The notes beneath the pieces were generated by a model that was not told the DNA's origin, did not search any database, and saw only the letters and a list, made by a program, of their open reading frames with translations. The position numbers were made by a program, and so were the translations under genes. A stretch of 64,000 nt of DNA from a virus, in the IMG/VR virus record IMGVR_UViG_3300047510_001256, positions 1 through 64,000 of that record. One strand, 5' to 3'. Each line of letters starts with the position of its first letter. Position 1 is the stretch's first letter. Shown one piece after another: positions 39,274-50,500 of this stretch.

Positions 39274-40359
39274 TTAGTTCAGTTGAATTGTGAGACCAAT
39301 TAGAGATGTATATGATACTGAAGTGGATGTTATACTTCCTACAGCATTTTGATTGATTGCTCCTGCAGCTAAATCATAGGATGTTCCTATAGATCCACCA
39401 ACTGTCAATTGATATGCATTCAATCCTCTTGAATTCTCTCTTGGAGTTCCTACAGCTTCTACCTCAATCTGTGCTAGACTATAGAGGTAATTAGGTCCAA
39501 GTGAAATGGTTGAAGATCCTTGATTATCTCTAGTTAAAAATTTATTAGCATCAATTTGAGTATTACCTATAGTTGTAGTAGCAACTTGTCCAGTAACAAC
39601 GTTAGTAATATTACCGATGCTGTTAGTAGCATTACTAGAAGACGTTGGAGCCAGAGTTACTTTGCTCGTAACTGGATCAACACTTAATTTTTGGTTAAAG
39701 GTTATTTCAGATGGTCCATCAACATAAAAGGATCCAGTAAGATCGAACTTTGCAAATTTTGCAGTTGTCTTTACTTCTCCACCCAATAAATCTATTTTTC
39801 CAGTTCCATCAGATGAGACTGCTAGTATTTGCGATCCGGCAACTAATTTAAGTTGATCTTCTGCCTTAATTAGTATATTATTTCCACCAATTTTTAAATC
39901 TCCACCCACACAATTAATTGCTGCATCTCCATATATTTTTAAAGAAAATGCCGGATTTCTTTCTTCGGATCCGGATGCATCTTGCGTAGATTCATCGTCT
40001 ACTCCAGTGACCTCTAAGGTCATCTCTTTAATCTTTGAGTGCAACCAATCACTTCTTAATTGAAGTCCTCCTCCAGTGGCACCATCTATTGCACTTTTAC
40101 CAGTCTGTAAGTGTATTGTTTTATTTTCATCGATGTTGAATGTGCTTTGACCATCACTTATGAATAAACCACCAGAACCATCTTTGTTTGAGAATGTTCC
40201 TATGGCATATCCAAGATGCACACCTATAATTTGAATGTCCTTAGTGCAAAAGAGAATGGAATCATCCTCAACCGATGTTCTTCCATCAGTTGGAACTGCC
40301 GAAGCATTAGCTCCTATGGCACTTGGAATATTAGTAGGTTGATTATAACTTTGTGACAT
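39274..40359 (-). CDS. putative central-spike beta-helix protein, 361 aa
   Basis: The middle (residues about 140-230) is built from short alternating strands with a GDLKIGGNNILIKAEDQLKL pattern, resembling the triple-stranded beta-helix of the T4 gp5 C-terminal spike. It starts one base into the stop codon of the gp5-like gene (TAATG). In T4 the OB-fold, lysozyme and beta-helix are one protein; here the helix seems to be a separate product. The C-terminus (LIGLTIQLN) is unrecognised. Virion structural role is likely. Confidence 0.65.
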   Translation of the reverse strand: MSQSYNQPTNIPSAIGANASAVPTDGRTSVEDDSILFCTKDIQIIGVHLGYAIGTFSNKDGSGGLFISDGQSTFNIDENKTIHLQTGKSAIDGATGGGLQLRSDWLHSKIKEMTLEVTGVDDESTQDASGSEERNPAFSLKIYGDAAINCVGGDLKIGGNNILIKAEDQLKLVAGSQILAVSSDGTGKIDLLGGEVKTTAKFAKFDLTGSFYVDGPSEITFNQKLSVDPVTSKVTLAPTSSSNATNSIGNITNVVTGQVATTTIGNTQIDANKFLTRDNQGSSTISLGPNYLYSLAQIEVEAVGTPRENSRGLNAYQLTVGGSIGTSYDLAAGAINQNAVGSITSTSVSYTSLIGLTIQLN

Positions 40360-43300
40360 TATGGGCAATCAATATAAGAACCAGTTCCAATCTTCACATA
40401 TCCCTTACGCTCTAATTCTTCCTGTGGTAAGCATACTAAACTGGGAAGAACAAATCCTCCAACTCCTCCACCACCAGCAATCAAAATATCAGGAATAGTA
40501 GTAAAAGACTTACTTCTATTTAACACTCTTGCTCCAGTGATAAATCCATTATCATCAATAATAATTTCACCTATGTTAGGATCACCATCGATGTATAATG
40601 TTGGTTGTTCTGTATATCCAAATCCTGGTCTAATGAGAGTAAATGAATCTATGACACAGATTGAATCAGTATTTTGTCCAGAAACGTTTCTTTTATAACC
40701 AGAACCAATTCTAGTCACTCTAATTTCAGAAACAAATCCATTTCTATCAAGTAGAGCAATGCCAGCAGCACCTGATCCCTTTCCACGGATAATCACTTTT
40801 GGAGGAATTTGATATGTTTTGCCCCCTGGATTATCAATCGAAATGCTAATAATAGATCCAACATCATCAGTAACTGGAGTTCCCGCAGTGGGGGGATCTT
40901 TTGGTATATTGCTAGGAACATTAGGAGTTAATGGATTCTTAACTCCTAATTCTGGTGGTGTTTTTGTCTTTTGATCCGCAAAATCTTTTTCCTTAGTTAT
41001 AACAATATTATTCAAATACTCTTCAAGTTGTTCTTGTGTAGTGTCTGGAGATAATGTAAATGGAGTCTCTTCTTCATCTTTCTCTTCCGCAACAATAAAA
41101 ATAGTTTTAGATGCAACTGGTTTGTCAGTTCCATCTTCAAATAGTAGAACAGTTAATGTTTCTGTAAGTTCAGTGTCATCGTCATCTTCAATTACATAGA
41201 TGTAAAATTCTCCCAATGAATCATTTATCAATACTTTTTTATCTTCATCCGAAAGTTTATAGTCTGATTCGCTTACCCCTCCAAAAATTTTGTAATTAAA
41301 TATTGTTCCATTATTATAACCAATTGTATTGACTGCATAATTTATAGTTTCTCCCTCAATATATGATTCTTTGTCTGTAGTCAAACTAACAAATTTAACA
41401 TCAGGAATTTCTTCTGGGAATGTAGTCTTAGGATCTTCGTCCCATATTGTTGCTGAATCTGCTGCTCTTTTTGATGTAAATTCAAGTCCAACATAACCAG
41501 GAACATCCCAATCAGTGAGTTTATTTGTCGCTATTGGAAATGTAGTCGGTTCTGAGTAAAGAAGTTCGCCATATTCTGGATAAGTTGATGGATTTACTAA
41601 TCCCTTTTCGTAAACATCTCCAAAAATTTTATAATTAATTAATTCACCTACCTTAGTAATTACAAAGGTTACATCATCAACACCGTCTTGACCACCAACT
41701 TTACTACCACTGATTGTAAATACCATTCCAACTAGATATCCCTTTCCTGGTGCAAGTATTTCAATAACGACCACTTCTTCGCCATCAATTACACCTCTAG
41801 CTGGAAGTACGGTAAATCCAACACCTAGTCCATCATCTGTATTCACCACACATTCTTCATATGGTTCTTCTTGCGCTATACCTGTTGTGGCACTTATAAC
41901 TTCAACTTCCAAAACACCATTTCTTTCTGGACCAGTAATATCAAATGTTACGATTCCCCCAGATTCAATTACGTCTTCTCTAGCAACAATTTTATACTCA
42001 ATAAATGGATCTGTATCTTTTCTATAATCAGTGAGTGGATTTGGTAGATCCGTTGGAAAATCTATTGTTTCTATTGGAATATCAGGAATCGTAGTTGTCT
42101 CTGCAACATAGGAACTATTTGCTGGCGTTGTCTCAACTCCACCAACAAAAAATACTTCAGTTTCTTCTTCTGGAGCATTTGCCTTTGCATCTTCACAAAC
42201 ACCTCTAGAATACTTATCTCCAACTGAAAGATCTCCACCAGTTAAACTTCCTTTTTCAATTTCATCAATCAATTTATCAAGAAAATCCTTTTCATCTTCT
42301 TTCTTGTCATCACTTCCACCATCCGTGCATCTAGTTTTGTCTTTATTACACTTATCTTCAACGCCAGTGCAACTAATTCCAAGTATATTTAAAACTCTAC
42401 TTACAACTCCACCTATGATATCTAGATAACTTCCAGCGGTTCCCAATAAATCTTGCAGTGGTCCTAAAACTGTTTCAACTAATGTTGAAAAAGCAGAATC
42501 AATATACGATACAATACTATCAACAATGTTATCAATCAAACAGAATGCTGCTGAAATTGCATCGATCAAATATTCCATCAATAAGTCAATGATGAAATTA
42601 ATTAAATCATCTAAAGTTTTCTTGAATGAACAACCAACTTCATTTAAAACTGTATTAATTGTATTAATAACATCTTTTAAAAAGTTACCTCTTTCTGTTA
42701 CTGGAATATAAGATTCTTTTGGATTTTTTGTCTTATCTGCGCCCTGATCTGCCAAATCCTTGGCACTCTGAACTCCCATGATAAGTTGAATTAACTCATC
42801 AATTGCTTCACGAATTCCATATATAATCTCCTTCTTTACTCTAGATCCAAACGAAGAAACTACCCTATTAATTTTAGTTACATAACTCCTTGGTATGTCT
42901 ACAGCACTATACAATTCACCATTAATTTTACTAACATAGTAACTTCCAATATTTCCACCAGATGCTTGTGTATTTGCAAGAAGTTCTCCAACTATTTTTT
43001 TGATATCATCACCTAAATCTTTTGCATCGCAATTTGGATCTGCAATTGCAACACACATTTGTCCACCAGTAGGATTTAAGTCACTTTCTTTTCCTTTGAG
43101 TGCTCCAACTGCAGGAGGAACTTTTTTATTTAAATTGGATGTTCCTACAGCAGGAATACCACCATCAGTTATAGCTCCTTTTTTATCTTTACCACTTTGC
43201 TCATCTGCTGATCTATGCTTTTCCGATTTTAAATCAACTGCTTTAGTTGGTTTGAATCCCAAACTCTTTAAATCTGGTGTATACTCTTGTAAATCTTTGT

Positions 43301-43643
43301 ATGTTGATGCCTTAGTGTGAGCAATTGATCCAATAACTAATGGACGCTGGCATTCATTGTCCATAAAGAATCCAATTACCCATCCACCAATTTGTATATT
43401 GTTGGTTGCGCCAGTTGTTCCACCTGTAGTAAATGGAACATTAAGAGGCATTGTCACATTTGCCCATGGTAAGTCTGCAGTTGGAGTTATATCGCCCTCA
43501 CGATTATGCTGACCAACTATTCTTACTTGAATTCTTCCGCTATTTTTTGGGTCTTTATTATTTTCAACCTGACCAATCCACCAAGAAAATCCATCGTTTC
43601 CAATTTTATATGTTGGAAATAGACTTGATAATACAGGATCCAT
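40359..43643 (-). CDS. gp5: gp5-like baseplate central hub/spike protein, 1094 aa
   Basis: The N-terminal OB-fold domain (residues 10-115) has WWIGQVENNKDPKNSGRIQV then RIVGQHNREGD and LPWANVTMPL, typical of gp5/VgrG spikes. No lysozyme motif follows. A helical centre (residues about 330-430, rich in Ile/Leu/Asp) is flanked by Cys pairs (CTGVEDKCNKDKTRCTDGG). The C-terminal half holds Calx-beta-like domains (NYKIFGG repeats and TELTETLTVLLF) and Gly-rich strands. It lies between the gp27-like gene and the beta-helix gene, in T4 hub order. Confidence 0.78.
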   Translation of the reverse strand: MDPVLSSLFPTYKIGNDGFSWWIGQVENNKDPKNSGRIQVRIVGQHNREGDITPTADLPWANVTMPLNVPFTTGGTTGATNNIQIGGWVIGFFMDNECQRPLVIGSIAHTKASTYKDLQEYTPDLKSLGFKPTKAVDLKSEKHRSADEQSGKDKKGAITDGGIPAVGTSNLNKKVPPAVGALKGKESDLNPTGGQMCVAIADPNCDAKDLGDDIKKIVGELLANTQASGGNIGSYYVSKINGELYSAVDIPRSYVTKINRVVSSFGSRVKKEIIYGIREAIDELIQLIMGVQSAKDLADQGADKTKNPKESYIPVTERGNFLKDVINTINTVLNEVGCSFKKTLDDLINFIIDLLMEYLIDAISAAFCLIDNIVDSIVSYIDSAFSTLVETVLGPLQDLLGTAGSYLDIIGGVVSRVLNILGISCTGVEDKCNKDKTRCTDGGSDDKKEDEKDFLDKLIDEIEKGSLTGGDLSVGDKYSRGVCEDAKANAPEEETEVFFVGGVETTPANSSYVAETTTIPDIPIETIDFPTDLPNPLTDYRKDTDPFIEYKIVAREDVIESGGIVTFDITGPERNGVLEVEVISATTGIAQEEPYEECVVNTDDGLGVGFTVLPARGVIDGEEVVVIEILAPGKGYLVGMVFTISGSKVGGQDGVDDVTFVITKVGELINYKIFGDVYEKGLVNPSTYPEYGELLYSEPTTFPIATNKLTDWDVPGYVGLEFTSKRAADSATIWDEDPKTTFPEEIPDVKFVSLTTDKESYIEGETINYAVNTIGYNNGTIFNYKIFGGVSESDYKLSDEDKKVLINDSLGEFYIYVIEDDDDTELTETLTVLLFEDGTDKPVASKTIFIVAEEKDEEETPFTLSPDTTQEQLEEYLNNIVITKEKDFADQKTKTPPELGVKNPLTPNVPSNIPKDPPTAGTPVTDDVGSIISISIDNPGGKTYQIPPKVIIRGKGSGAAGIALLDRNGFVSEIRVTRIGSGYKRNVSGQNTDSICVIDSFTLIRPGFGYTEQPTLYIDGDPNIGEIIIDDNGFITGARVLNRSKSFTTIPDILIAGGGGVGGFVLPSLVCLPQEELERKGYVKIGTGSYIDCP

Positions 43644-43644
43644 A

Positions 43645-45081
43645 TTACTTTACACCACTTGGTTCTTCTTCCATACCATATGTATCACGTATCAGTTCTA
43701 AAACTGTCGTCATGGCAGGACCGGGCTCGTTTGCCATAACATAATTATGTGATAATTTTGCTATCAAATAATTTCCACTTGATTCCTTATCCCATGGGTC
43801 TGTTTTTCTGATCGATGCCTCTGCCATGTTTGGTAGATAGACTTTAATTTTCTCACCAACAACTAGATTACTATTACCAGGAATAGTAATTTCTAATTTT
43901 TGAAACTCTAGTGCATCTCTACGCGAAAGTCCTTGAGCAATCAGATATCTAGACTCATCTGGATAATCTGCATCTCCACCCTGAACTGGATCTGCAACGC
44001 TTTCTTTATTATGCCATGTCTCATGATCAACAATCATAGACATTACCCTAGATGGGTAATCGCCATGTCTTATTTGGTATTCTGGTAAACTATCTTGATA
44101 TCCAAGTTTAACCATACTATCAAAAGTTTCCTTTAAACTATAATTAAACTCTTCATAATCTCCAGTAGAGACATTATAGAATACCATTTTTGTGGAATAT
44201 ACTCCACGTCTAAATTTCTCTACAATATCAATTTCATCGATGAATCTATATTTTTGTATGACAAAGAAGTTACCAATGTCTCCATCTTCTTTACTTACAG
44301 GTCTAGAATAATACGAAGCAATGACATCACTACCAGTAAAATTACCTTTGGTCCCAACAGCACATAATGTATCAATAGATTTAAAAACAAATCCATTCTT
44401 ATTTTCAAAAAACAAGTATCCTGCAGTTCCTGCTATAAAAGCATCACTATTGCCATTATCAGAAGTAAATTTTGTTTCTGTTGTTGTGCTTGTCTTTGGT
44501 TTTACATTAATTGGAGTTGCTTTTTCGGAACGAGATCTTAATTGAATAGATGAAATAATAGATGTTATATTTCTACGCGATGGATAGAAAATTAATTTGT
44601 TACCTGCTCTTTCTTTAGAAAGTGTTTTTTCTGTTTTAAGATATTTGCTTAGTAATTTTTCTACTATTTCATCCGGGGAACCTTCTAATCTTTTTGTCAC
44701 CCTCACGATTTCATTTAAGAATGCTTCCTCTGAAATTAATGCAAGATGATATATCTGAACTTTTGCATCAAATTGCCTATTGTAAACTTTCCAAACTTTA
44801 AATTTGTATAAAATTTTATCCAATTTGGCAGTATTTTTTCCAGTGCTTCCTGGAGCATCAAAATCAATTTCAACATCTTCTCCACCCTGAATAGGTAATG
44901 TCTTAATTAAATTTAAACCACTATCAATTACCTGCAATTTCGCCATTACAAATGGTTTATCAACATCTTCATAATAAGAAAATGTGGTGCATAAAGATGT
45001 AATATCATAAACTTTTCCTGAAAGAGATATGATATTAATAGAATTTGGGGTAAAAGATTTTACGCTACTCTTATCTGCCAT
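43645..45081 (-). CDS. gp27: gp27-like baseplate hub protein, 478 aa
   Basis: Size, beta-rich composition and position directly upstream of the gp5-like gene fit the T4 gp27 hub (391 aa in T4). Segments such as NIISLSGKVYDITSLCTTFS near the N-terminus and PDEIVEKLLSKYLKTEKTL near residue 140 fit the two tube-like domains. A one-base gap separates it from gp5. The match is by architecture rather than a diagnostic motif. Confidence 0.7.
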   Translation of the reverse strand: MADKSSVKSFTPNSINIISLSGKVYDITSLCTTFSYYEDVDKPFVMAKLQVIDSGLNLIKTLPIQGGEDVEIDFDAPGSTGKNTAKLDKILYKFKVWKVYNRQFDAKVQIYHLALISEEAFLNEIVRVTKRLEGSPDEIVEKLLSKYLKTEKTLSKERAGNKLIFYPSRRNITSIISSIQLRSRSEKATPINVKPKTSTTTETKFTSDNGNSDAFIAGTAGYLFFENKNGFVFKSIDTLCAVGTKGNFTGSDVIASYYSRPVSKEDGDIGNFFVIQKYRFIDEIDIVEKFRRGVYSTKMVFYNVSTGDYEEFNYSLKETFDSMVKLGYQDSLPEYQIRHGDYPSRVMSMIVDHETWHNKESVADPVQGGDADYPDESRYLIAQGLSRRDALEFQKLEITIPGNSNLVVGEKIKVYLPNMAEASIRKTDPWDKESSGNYLIAKLSHNYVMANEPGPAMTTVLELIRDTYGMEEEPSGVK

Positions 45082-45095
45082 GTTAATTTACTATA

Positions 45096-47477
45096 TTAAT
45101 TTTTAAGAGGAGATGGCCAAAGATTGGTAAATGCTGCTCCAGGAGATACAGGAAATTGTGTCACGGAATCAATTGCCGAATTAACTACTTGATTTACTGC
45201 TTTACCTGCTAATGTATTATTGGGAAGAACAGCAACATTAGAAGAAGGTTTTCCTCCACTACCAGATCCTGATCTAGGTTTGGATGCAGGAGTTGGAGCA
45301 GCATTGGATGAGGCAGCAGCAACACCAGTTGGACTAGCAGTCGGTTTTGCTGCTACTTGTGGTGCATCAGTCTGCTTAACCTTCACATCTCCTCCACCTC
45401 TAATATAAGAATCAACATATCCTCTAGGATCAACTTTTCCTGTGATAGTTCCATTCCAACCTTTTCCTAATTCAAAATGCAAATGCGGACCATTTGAAAC
45501 TCCAGTACTTCCAACTTTTCCTATCACTTTAGCTTCTCCAGATTTATTTTCTATCTTATCTCCTTTTTTCACATTGATCTGACTTAAGTGACCATATAAA
45601 CTAAAAGTTCCATCATCATGTTTAACAACTACATATCTTCCCCATCCACTTCTACCAAGATCACCAGTTTCCTCCACAACTCCCGGTTTAATAACAGAAA
45701 TTGCTGTTCCTGCTTGCCATGGTCCACCAGCAATGTCAATACCACCATGATTTGTGGACGCACCAGCGATTCCAGTATTTCTTGGTCCAAATCCGGATGT
45801 TACATATTGCGAAGCAGTTGATCCACCACTAGATGTCATTGATGGACCAACCGCTCCTAATCCTCCTCCTCCACCGCCACCATCACCTCCACCACCATCT
45901 CCACCATCATCTTGAGCACCGAAATCTACTGGTTCCGGCATTGTAGCGGCACTAGCAGATCCTCCACCAAAAATAATTCCCAGAACAGATGCAGGTAAAC
46001 CGAATGCTTCAACTAATGGTTTTATAATTGGTTTGGCAGCATTGATAATTGCACCTAAGAATGGGACCGCATTAGCAATTTGAGCAATACTTGAAAACAT
46101 AATACCGCCACCAATTATATTCGGTAATTTAAATAATTGAGAAATATTTTCAGTTTCCTTTTTATTTCCCATAACTTGCTTACCAACATTACGATTCATT
46201 GGTAACACTGCTCTCAATCCATCTCCAATGAGTTTTGTTGGATTGGTAAGCATTTGGAATGCTCCACCGGCAGCACCTTTAACTGCATTACCAATGCCAC
46301 CCATTGCTCCACCTGGGTTAATCATCATATTGAGCATTGGACCCAATGGTGGTGGTAAGAATTTAGAAACTAGACCAGTAATTCCACCATCTGCTAATTT
46401 CTTCTGTTTTTGTGCTTTAATTGGGGCAATAATTCCACCATCGGACAGGTTTATATTACTGGATGGCATTCTTGGAGTAAATCCACCACCCTCTGCTGCC
46501 CATGGTGTAGGCGAATTCATTGGTTGTGGACCAATTGGAGCAGTGTATTGTCTATTTCTTCTGGCAGGATTCATCATCCTTCCTGCTCTCATTCTACCCA
46601 ATCTTCCTAATGCTCCACCTCTGCCCCCAAGACCACCCAATCTTCCACCACCTCTACCACTAAGTAATTGACCTCCTATGTTTAGTATGGAAGAAAATAA
46701 TCCTTTGCCCTTTGGTTTTATTCCCTGATCTGTTTCTTTAACATCCGTAACACCAGCGGTATCGGATTGTGCTTCTGATCTTGCTTCAGACTCTGCTCTA
46801 TTTCTCTCTTGCTCTGCCTTTTGTTCAAAGTCCAACTCCATTTGTTGAACATTAACTTCCTCTTTTGAAACATTTGATATTGTTTCGGTTGTCTTATTTA
46901 AATTTTCTGTAGAATTTTTTACACCATCAGTTTTGGATTCTGTTGATGAAGCAGTAGATGCTGTTTGCTCGCTACTGGATGCTGTTTTGTTAACTCTTGA
47001 TTTAATTTTATCAATCGCATCCATGATAAGTTGGAATCCCTTTCCAACATAACTCACTACGTCTTTACCGCCTTCTCTATCAGATGTATCTGGCATCTCG
47101 CCAGGTCTAAACATTCCAGACTTAGCATAAAATCTTTCTTTTTCCGTTGCTGCTGGATCATTCTGTAGTTCCGGATCTCTCTGGAACTTACCCATTGTTG
47201 TTCTAATTTTGTCAGTTGCCTGAAACTTCAGTGCTTTCTTGAAAAAATATGCGTTCTCACTTCTCTTTTGCTTGAGTGAATCTAACTCAATGATATCATC
47301 TTGAGTTTTTTCATCATCTGGAATTTCTTCAAGATTTTTGATACGTTGATCTGCTTCTTGACGAGCTTCTACCGCTTGCTCTTTGGCCTTCTTGACTTTC
47401 TCGCCAATTAACTTAAATAAACCTGGACCACCTGGATTTTGTCCAACTGGTGCAACAGAACTAGTTCCAGAAGCCAT
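45096..47477 (-). CDS. tail/hub protein with M23 (LytM) endopeptidase domain, 793 aa
   Basis: A C-terminal M23 domain covers residues about 555-690: NHGGIDIAGG (zinc His and Asp near 576), SLYGHLSQINVKKGDKI, and HLHFELGKG (HxH near 665), all ligands present. The N-terminal 350 residues are coiled-coil and Gly/Arg-rich, including DTAGVTDVKETDQG near residue 237, a motif shared with the next protein upstream. It probably cuts peptidoglycan cross-links during DNA injection. Position corresponds to the T4 hub genes 28/29, so it may also be a tape-measure component. Confidence 0.83.
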   Translation of the reverse strand: MASGTSSVAPVGQNPGGPGLFKLIGEKVKKAKEQAVEARQEADQRIKNLEEIPDDEKTQDDIIELDSLKQKRSENAYFFKKALKFQATDKIRTTMGKFQRDPELQNDPAATEKERFYAKSGMFRPGEMPDTSDREGGKDVVSYVGKGFQLIMDAIDKIKSRVNKTASSSEQTASTASSTESKTDGVKNSTENLNKTTETISNVSKEEVNVQQMELDFEQKAEQERNRAESEARSEAQSDTAGVTDVKETDQGIKPKGKGLFSSILNIGGQLLSGRGGGRLGGLGGRGGALGRLGRMRAGRMMNPARRNRQYTAPIGPQPMNSPTPWAAEGGGFTPRMPSSNINLSDGGIIAPIKAQKQKKLADGGITGLVSKFLPPPLGPMLNMMINPGGAMGGIGNAVKGAAGGAFQMLTNPTKLIGDGLRAVLPMNRNVGKQVMGNKKETENISQLFKLPNIIGGGIMFSSIAQIANAVPFLGAIINAAKPIIKPLVEAFGLPASVLGIIFGGGSASAATMPEPVDFGAQDDGGDGGGGDGGGGGGGLGAVGPSMTSSGGSTASQYVTSGFGPRNTGIAGASTNHGGIDIAGGPWQAGTAISVIKPGVVEETGDLGRSGWGRYVVVKHDDGTFSLYGHLSQINVKKGDKIENKSGEAKVIGKVGSTGVSNGPHLHFELGKGWNGTITGKVDPRGYVDSYIRGGGDVKVKQTDAPQVAAKPTASPTGVAAASSNAAPTPASKPRSGSGSGGKPSSNVAVLPNNTLAGKAVNQVVNSAIDSVTQFPVSPGAAFTNLWPSPLKN

Positions 47478-47503
47478 TTAATAATATCCTCCTAGATTAT
47501 TTA

Positions 47504-50500
47504 TTAGGCATTATACAACCTAGCATTAATGATACCACCTATCGTTAAACCTGGATCTTGATCCATTACAACAAAACCTCCACCGCCAGTTTGTCTAGGC
47601 ATTTGGGGACTTACCTTACCTGCTGATGGTGCAACGATAGCAAGATTATTTCCATAACCTTCATTATCTGGATCAGGATCTTGCATCACAGATGGTGCTA
47701 GAGATTTAGTCGGCAATTGTGCTGCAGATGCCATTAAATTTGAATCATCCGATTTTGCCATTGGGGCGGCAGCAACTTTTGGAGCAGCGGACGCACCAGT
47801 AGATTTAGCAGATATTTTTTGTGTTTCTTCTGTTTTTTTATCTTGATTATTAGATGAAGATGGAGAAGATCTTCTGTTATTTCCAGAAATAGATGATGAT
47901 CCTTTTTTATATACAGATTCAGCTGCTCCAATTCTTTTTGCCATTGAAGACGATAATTCACTATCACTTGCTCTTTCAACTTCATTAGCAAATCCCCTAG
48001 TTTTTGAGGGAACATCAGATCCATATGCCATTGCTTTTTTGAATTGCGAAGTTTCATATCTATCCCCACCACGAAGTTCCCAAGCAATATGGTCCAATTG
48101 GAACTCCAAATCAGTTGCGCTTTTGCCAGATTCTGCTGCCCTTCTCATGAGCGTATCTTTCCTACCATATGCCCATTGCATTAAACCAAATGCTCCTGAT
48201 TTTGGATTTACAGCTCCGGTTCTAAATGAAGACTCTGCCCATAAATTTCCTACAATTGCTGCTGCTTCCTCTTTCGTAAATCCTCTTTTTACAAGTCCAT
48301 TCATAATTGTTGAACCAGTAGCTGTCTCACCATCCCCTAAAGGAATGCCACTAACATTACTTCCTTTACCACGTTTCTGGCGACCACCTCCAAATAATCC
48401 ACCAAAGAAATTCTTTATGCCGCCAAATGCTCCAGAAACCATACCGCCAATGCCACTAAACATAGTTCCCAACCACCCCATACCAGAAGTGAGAGGATTT
48501 TTTGATGCTTGTTCAATAGATTTTGTCTTTCCTTTTGCTTGAGTAGTTGCTGCTTGAAGTTTAGATATTTTAAATGATCCAAAATCGCCAGAATAAACTG
48601 GAACTTTATATTGTGCCAGCATCGGTTGGATAATTGGATTTACAACTGGTCCTAGTATCGATCCGTATAAAGGATTTCTAACTATTCCGGCAGTAGCAGA
48701 TAATAAAGGACCAATGGCACTGAGGATAGATCCACCACCACTATTTTCCAATCCTCCTACAACTTTCTTTCCAATAGAAGATGTTAGTGGTATAACTGCC
48801 TCATTTCCTGCCTCACCAGCAACAATACCACCACCTGACAATTTAGTTTCTGGTTTGGATGCCTCAGCAGCAACATCTTTACCCATCAATAGAGCATCAA
48901 TACCGAGAGATATTGCTGTTCCAACACCAGGAACGAGAGAGGCAATTCCAGACCCAATCTCTCCAATTCCTCCTAGAATATCACCAGATTTGAATCTATC
49001 TGCCGCTGCCAGTCCACCAATAACTAAACCAACACCAGGAATCTTCTTACCAATAGACTTTGCTAGTCCACCACCTAGTTTAGATCCAACTTTGCCAGCA
49101 ACTTTACCGATTGCTCCCTTTCCTTTACCAATTAATCCTTTACCAGACTCAGCAAGATTTCCTACTCTACTTGCTACTGATTTTGGTTTAGATGCTCCTG
49201 GTTCCGGAACTAATTTGCCATCAGGAGTTCTAAATTTACCATCTGGTCCCATTTGTGGCTCAGATACTCCAGCACCTTCAGGAAATAACATATCTCCCAA
49301 TACTGGACCTAAGACACGACCACCAACAAACTTACCGGCAGCACCTAATCCTCTACCAATTCCACTCCCAATTCTACCCAATCCTCTTCCCAGACCACCT
49401 AATCTCCTACCAAATCCACGTCCAAATCTACTAAATCTTCTTCTTGCTAATCTAAGTCTTCCTCTAATTCTAGGTCTTCTGAAATCAGGTAAATCAAATC
49501 CACCGCCACCATCTTCTTGCTGTTGTTCTTCTTCTTCATTAAGACCTTGATCTGTTTCTTCTACATCAGTAGTGCCAGCAGTATCCTGAAATAATTCTCC
49601 CTGTGCTTCTGTGGCAGATCTCTTATTTTCGTCTTGCTCTTTCCTCAAAACCTCTCGTATTTTAGTTTTGATCTTAATAACTTCTTCTTTATTATCAACA
49701 AATTCTTTAAAGTTATCTGCTGTCTTTACAAATGTATTTTTGACCTCGCTCAAACTCTGAGTGATCTTAACAAATGCCTTAGATGTCTCTTTTTGACTCT
49801 TTTCAATTCTAACAAATCCTGGTTCCAGACCAAGAATCTTGTCTGCTGTCTTCTTGGCAAGATCTGTGATTGATTGTAAAGCAGTTTTATTGGTGTATGA
49901 ATCAACATCAAGAATTTCACCTTGCTTCATCATCTGAGGACGATTGACAAGATCACGTTTGACCACCTGAGCAAATCTTTCTTCCTTGCTCATGCCAGGA
50001 TCCTGAGTGGCGTCTGGATCCCTTGAGAAGGTGCCTCTGGTCCTACGACGGAAATCCCCACCGAACTCTGCTCCAAGTGCCTTGGAGAGGAAATACCCGC
50101 GTCTCAGAGAGCGAGGATCGCCACCAGACTCTTTGAATGCTTTTCTGGACGCAGCAGCGAGTCCAAAAGATGCTCCAATTTTGGAAATTACTCTTGGACC
50201 TAAGCTACCAGAAGATGAAGAAAATTTTCCGGCAAATTGTTTTCCTGGGAAAATTTTCTTAGATACTTGCTTTTTTGTTCCCCCTTTTTTAGTCTTAGAT
50301 GTAGGAAGAGGTTTTGGATTTTTGATTTCCTCTATAAGAGGATCTAGTAAATTCTTATCAAAGGATTCTGCCATCCTTTGAGAAAGTGGTTTTACTTTTT
50401 TGCGAACAAAACGATTTTTTGCTCTTGGAAGTTTAATTCTTCGCGGAGCATTTGCCTGCTTCTCAACAGGAACCTCAATTTCAATCTTTACTGGTTCTGG

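Noticed and set aside
48714-49550. Plus-strand Pro-rich ORF of 278 residues
   Set aside because: Shadow of the Gly/Arg-rich part of the 1122-residue hub protein; reversed Gly/Arg codons give Pro/Ser runs.
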